Source: Limosilactobacillus oris DSM 4864 (GTDB lineage: Bacteria; Bacillota; Bacilli; Lactobacillales; Lactobacillaceae). From it: DNA of 64,000 nucleotides. The translations under genes were made by a program, and so were the position numbers. Below are positions 62,202 through 64,000 of the stretch, one piece after another (the stretch's first letter is position 1; each line of letters opens with the position of its first letter). The DNA is taken from assembly GCF_001434465.1 (NCBI RefSeq), contig NZ_AZGE01000001.1, forward strand, positions 1-64,000. Reading direction: 5' to 3'. The notes under the pieces are model-generated. The model made no database searches and was not told the DNA's origin. It was given only the letters and a program-made list of their open reading frames with translations.

Positions 62202-63563
62202 TTGGAAAATCAAACCGATGATTTAGTAAATGATTCTGGTAAATTTGGGATTATTTTACCGATTGTTTTAATTAGTTACTTTTTGATTTTATTAAATAAT
62301 TCATTAGTATTTACAAGTACTGTTCAAATTAGCCGCGATATGCATATGAATATCATTATGATTGCATGGGTAAGTAATGCCTACGCTTTAACTTTTGGTG
62401 GGTTCCTATCATTTGGGGCTCGGCTTGGCGATATTTTAAACCGACGTGCTGTGTTATTAACAGGATTATGGATTTTTACGATAGCGTCATTCTTAGTCGG
62501 AATCGCGCCAAACCAAACGATATTAATTGCAATGCGGGCAGTTCAAGGAATTGGTGGAGCATTATTAGCCCCAGCAACATTGGCCTTACTAATGGACTAC
62601 TATTCTGGTCCAATGTTAACAAGAGCCATCGCTTATTACGGAGCTACTGCTGGTATTGGAACGAGTCTTGGTTTAATCGTTGGTGGAATTATTAGTAGCT
62701 ATTCAAGTTGGCGAAATGGTTTTTATCTAGATATGGTAATGGGATTAATCTTAATCATCATGTCTTGGCGCTACGTCCATCCAACTGTTGACTATCAAAA
62801 TAAGTTAACGATTGACTGGTGGGGTACCATCACCTCAATTATTGGCTTTAGTGCTTTGGTTTACAGTATTAATGGAAGTCTATACCGTAGTGCAGCAATT
62901 ATTGTTACTATTGTTGCATTAATAAGTTTTGTATTGATTGAGGCCCACACAAAGAATCCGCTCATGCCATTAGTTATTTTTAAGGATAATCAACGGGCAA
63001 GTGCATTGGTTTCCCGGTTCTTTATGTTGGGTGCCAGTATGTCTTATTTCTTCCTAATGCCTCAAGCACTACAGCGAGTCTTTGGCATTACACCATTGCT
63101 AGCTGCCATTGCTTTCTTACCATTAACAGTAATTCAGTTTGGCGTTTCCCTCTTAGTAGCTCGCTTGACTTTCCGTTTCTCCAATGCAGCTGTACTTATT
63201 AGTGGGGCAATTATCGATACATTGGGTTTATCATTAGGCGCAATTATTGGCATCCAACAAGGATATTGGTTGGGCGTGGCATTACCAATGGTCTTCATTG
63301 GTATTGGTCAGGGATTAATCATGAGTCCATTAACAGTTGCCGGGGTTGCTGATACATCCGGCGATATTGCCGGTGCAGCTTCTGGAGTTGTTAATACCGT
63401 GCACCAAATTGGCGGAGCTGTGGGATTATCAATCGTTTCTGAGATGGTTGCCGGAATTGCTTCCCCAGCAACGATGATAGATCATGCTCAGATGTGGATG
63501 GTTGTTCTAGCTGTAATTATGTTAATTGCTGGTCTTAATATTTTACGTGGTTCACATAAATAA
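62202..63563 (+). CDS. MFS multidrug exporter (DHA2 family)
   Basis: A 453-residue transporter with about 14 helices. DHA2 features are TSTVQISRDMHMN, IAWVSNAYALTFGGFLSFGARLGDILNRRAVLLTG (motif A) and GIGGALLAPATLALLMDYY with motif C-like glycine and proline use (GATAGIGTSLGLIVGG). It is probably a proton-driven drug or solvent exporter. The TTG start follows AGGAGGATAC. It is AT-rich and is controlled in all likelihood by the divergent LysR. Confidence 0.92.
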   Translation: MENQTDDLVNDSGKFGIILPIVLISYFLILLNNSLVFTSTVQISRDMHMNIIMIAWVSNAYALTFGGFLSFGARLGDILNRRAVLLTGLWIFTIASFLVGIAPNQTILIAMRAVQGIGGALLAPATLALLMDYYSGPMLTRAIAYYGATAGIGTSLGLIVGGIISSYSSWRNGFYLDMVMGLILIIMSWRYVHPTVDYQNKLTIDWWGTITSIIGFSALVYSINGSLYRSAAIIVTIVALISFVLIEAHTKNPLMPLVIFKDNQRASALVSRFFMLGASMSYFFLMPQALQRVFGITPLLAAIAFLPLTVIQFGVSLLVARLTFRFSNAAVLISGAIIDTLGLSLGAIIGIQQGYWLGVALPMVFIGIGQGLIMSPLTVAGVADTSGDIAGAASGVVNTVHQIGGAVGLSIVSEMVAGIASPATMIDHAQMWMVVLAVIMLIAGLNILRGSHK

Positions 63564-63568
63564 AGTCC

Positions 63569-63599
63569 TTGCCTTATAGTCGACTTCAAGGTTTAGAAT
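63569..63599 (+). promoter_or_regulatory. MerR-type promoter/operator, site 4 (right-edge AKR gene)
   Basis: TTGCCT at 63569-63574 and TAGAAT at 63594-63599 are 19 bases apart, with CTTATAGTCGACTTCAAGG as the dyad. Confidence 0.78.
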
Positions 63600-63629
63600 A
63601 CCAATATCAAAAAATGGAGGGATGTTTTT

Positions 63630-64000
63630 ATGGAAACACGGACATTAGGAAAAGATTTAACAGTAACAGCAATCGGCCTTGGTTGTATGGGATTTTCTCA
63701 TGGATATGGTAAGCCAACAGATGTTGATGAAGCTGTGAAGACAATCCGTGCCGCATATGACATGGGTTACCGTTTCTTTGACACTGCTGAGATTTATCAA
63801 GGCACGAATCCGGATGGTTCAATTAATTATAACGAAGAATTAGTTGGGAAAGCTCTTCATGATGTGCGTGATCAAGTTGTGATCGCTACAAAATTTGGAA
63901 TTGCAGCTCATGAAGGAACTGGAATTAAAGTTGACTCAAGTCCAGAAACGATTCGGAAGTCAGTTGAAGGTTCATTAAAGCGCCTTAATACTGACCATAT
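63630..64000 (+). CDS. Aldo/keto reductase, partial (runs off the window)
   Basis: The first 123 residues of an AKR of the YhdN/PLP-type open group: METRTLGKDLTVTAIGLGCM, then YRFFDTAEIYQG with the catalytic Asp and Tyr and VVIATKFGIAAHEG with the Lys. The frame is open to the window end. GGAGGGATG precedes ATG 63630. It is expressed from the fourth MerR-type promoter. Confidence 0.9.
   Translation, partial: METRTLGKDLTVTAIGLGCMGFSHGYGKPTDVDEAVKTIRAAYDMGYRFFDTAEIYQGTNPDGSINYNEELVGKALHDVRDQVVIATKFGIAAHEGTGIKVDSSPETIRKSVEGSLKRLNTDH

Overview
The window looks like a chromosomal segment of a heterofermentative lactobacillus, most likely Limosilactobacillus or a close relative. The signs are low-GC Gram-positive gene order (dinG-tseB-dnaD, ponA-recU, ypsA-gpsB-rnpB), a type B RNase P RNA, the complete lower mevalonate pathway with a type 2 IPP isomerase, an oleate hydratase, PyrR attenuators and AGGAGG ribosome sites. 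Most of the first 50 kb is fairly GC-rich. Base use becomes visibly AT-rich after about 57-59 kb. The genus call is inference from content.

Layout. 0.1-2.7 kb: a ComX/SigH-like sigma factor with a small partner gene, divergent from a ComK-like gene whose promoter carries a cre-like site, then an HxlR regulator. 2.7-3.25 kb: a long non-coding stretch with a dispersed repeat and a possible small RNA. 3.3-6.7 kb: HAD phosphatase, RsmF-type rRNA methyltransferase, SPFH protein. 6.75-10.9 kb (minus): mvaK1-mvaD-mvaK2-fni. 11-16.2 kb: dinG, tseB-like, dnaD, EamA transporter. 16.6-20.6 kb: ponA-recU (minus), ypsA, gpsB. 20.6-21.0 kb: rnpB. 21.1-28.5 kb: pyrR-pyrB-pyrC-carA-carB with two PyrR attenuators. 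28.6-31 kb: HesB-like protein, aldo/keto reductase, THUMP methyltransferase. 31.1-33.8 kb: LapA-like, RNase HI-like, EbsA-like, lspA, rluD. 33.8-37.4 kb: a second carA/carB-like pair that has lost the catalytic residues in both subunits. 37.7-39.5 kb: oleate hydratase. 39.6-46.7 kb: a tiny membrane ORF, rqcH, degV and other housekeeping or membrane genes. 46.7-52 kb: LysR, flavodoxins, cupin, GT8, LtrA-like protein, a leaderless ArsR gene and a second tiny membrane ORF. 52.1-54 kb: a cysteine/methionine operon (metA-like, cysK) behind a 16-codon leader peptide ending in three Cys codons. 54.3-64 kb: an accessory redox region (SDR, YczE-like, lactonase, AKRs, second LtrA, GRP sugar transporter, LysR, MFS exporter) in which four promoters share a MerR-type operator with a 19-bp spacer.

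The strongest candidates for undescribed biology are: (1) the CarA/CarB-like pseudoenzyme pair at 33.9-37.4 kb, which has intact reading frames and its own promoter but a lost glutaminase dyad, a broken ATP-grasp site and a shortened C-terminal half; (2) the polycysteine leader peptide before metA-cysK, whose Cys codons form one arm of a stem-loop; (3) the four-promoter MerR regulon at 54-64 kb; and (4) the sigma/ComK-like divergent locus under apparent catabolite control.
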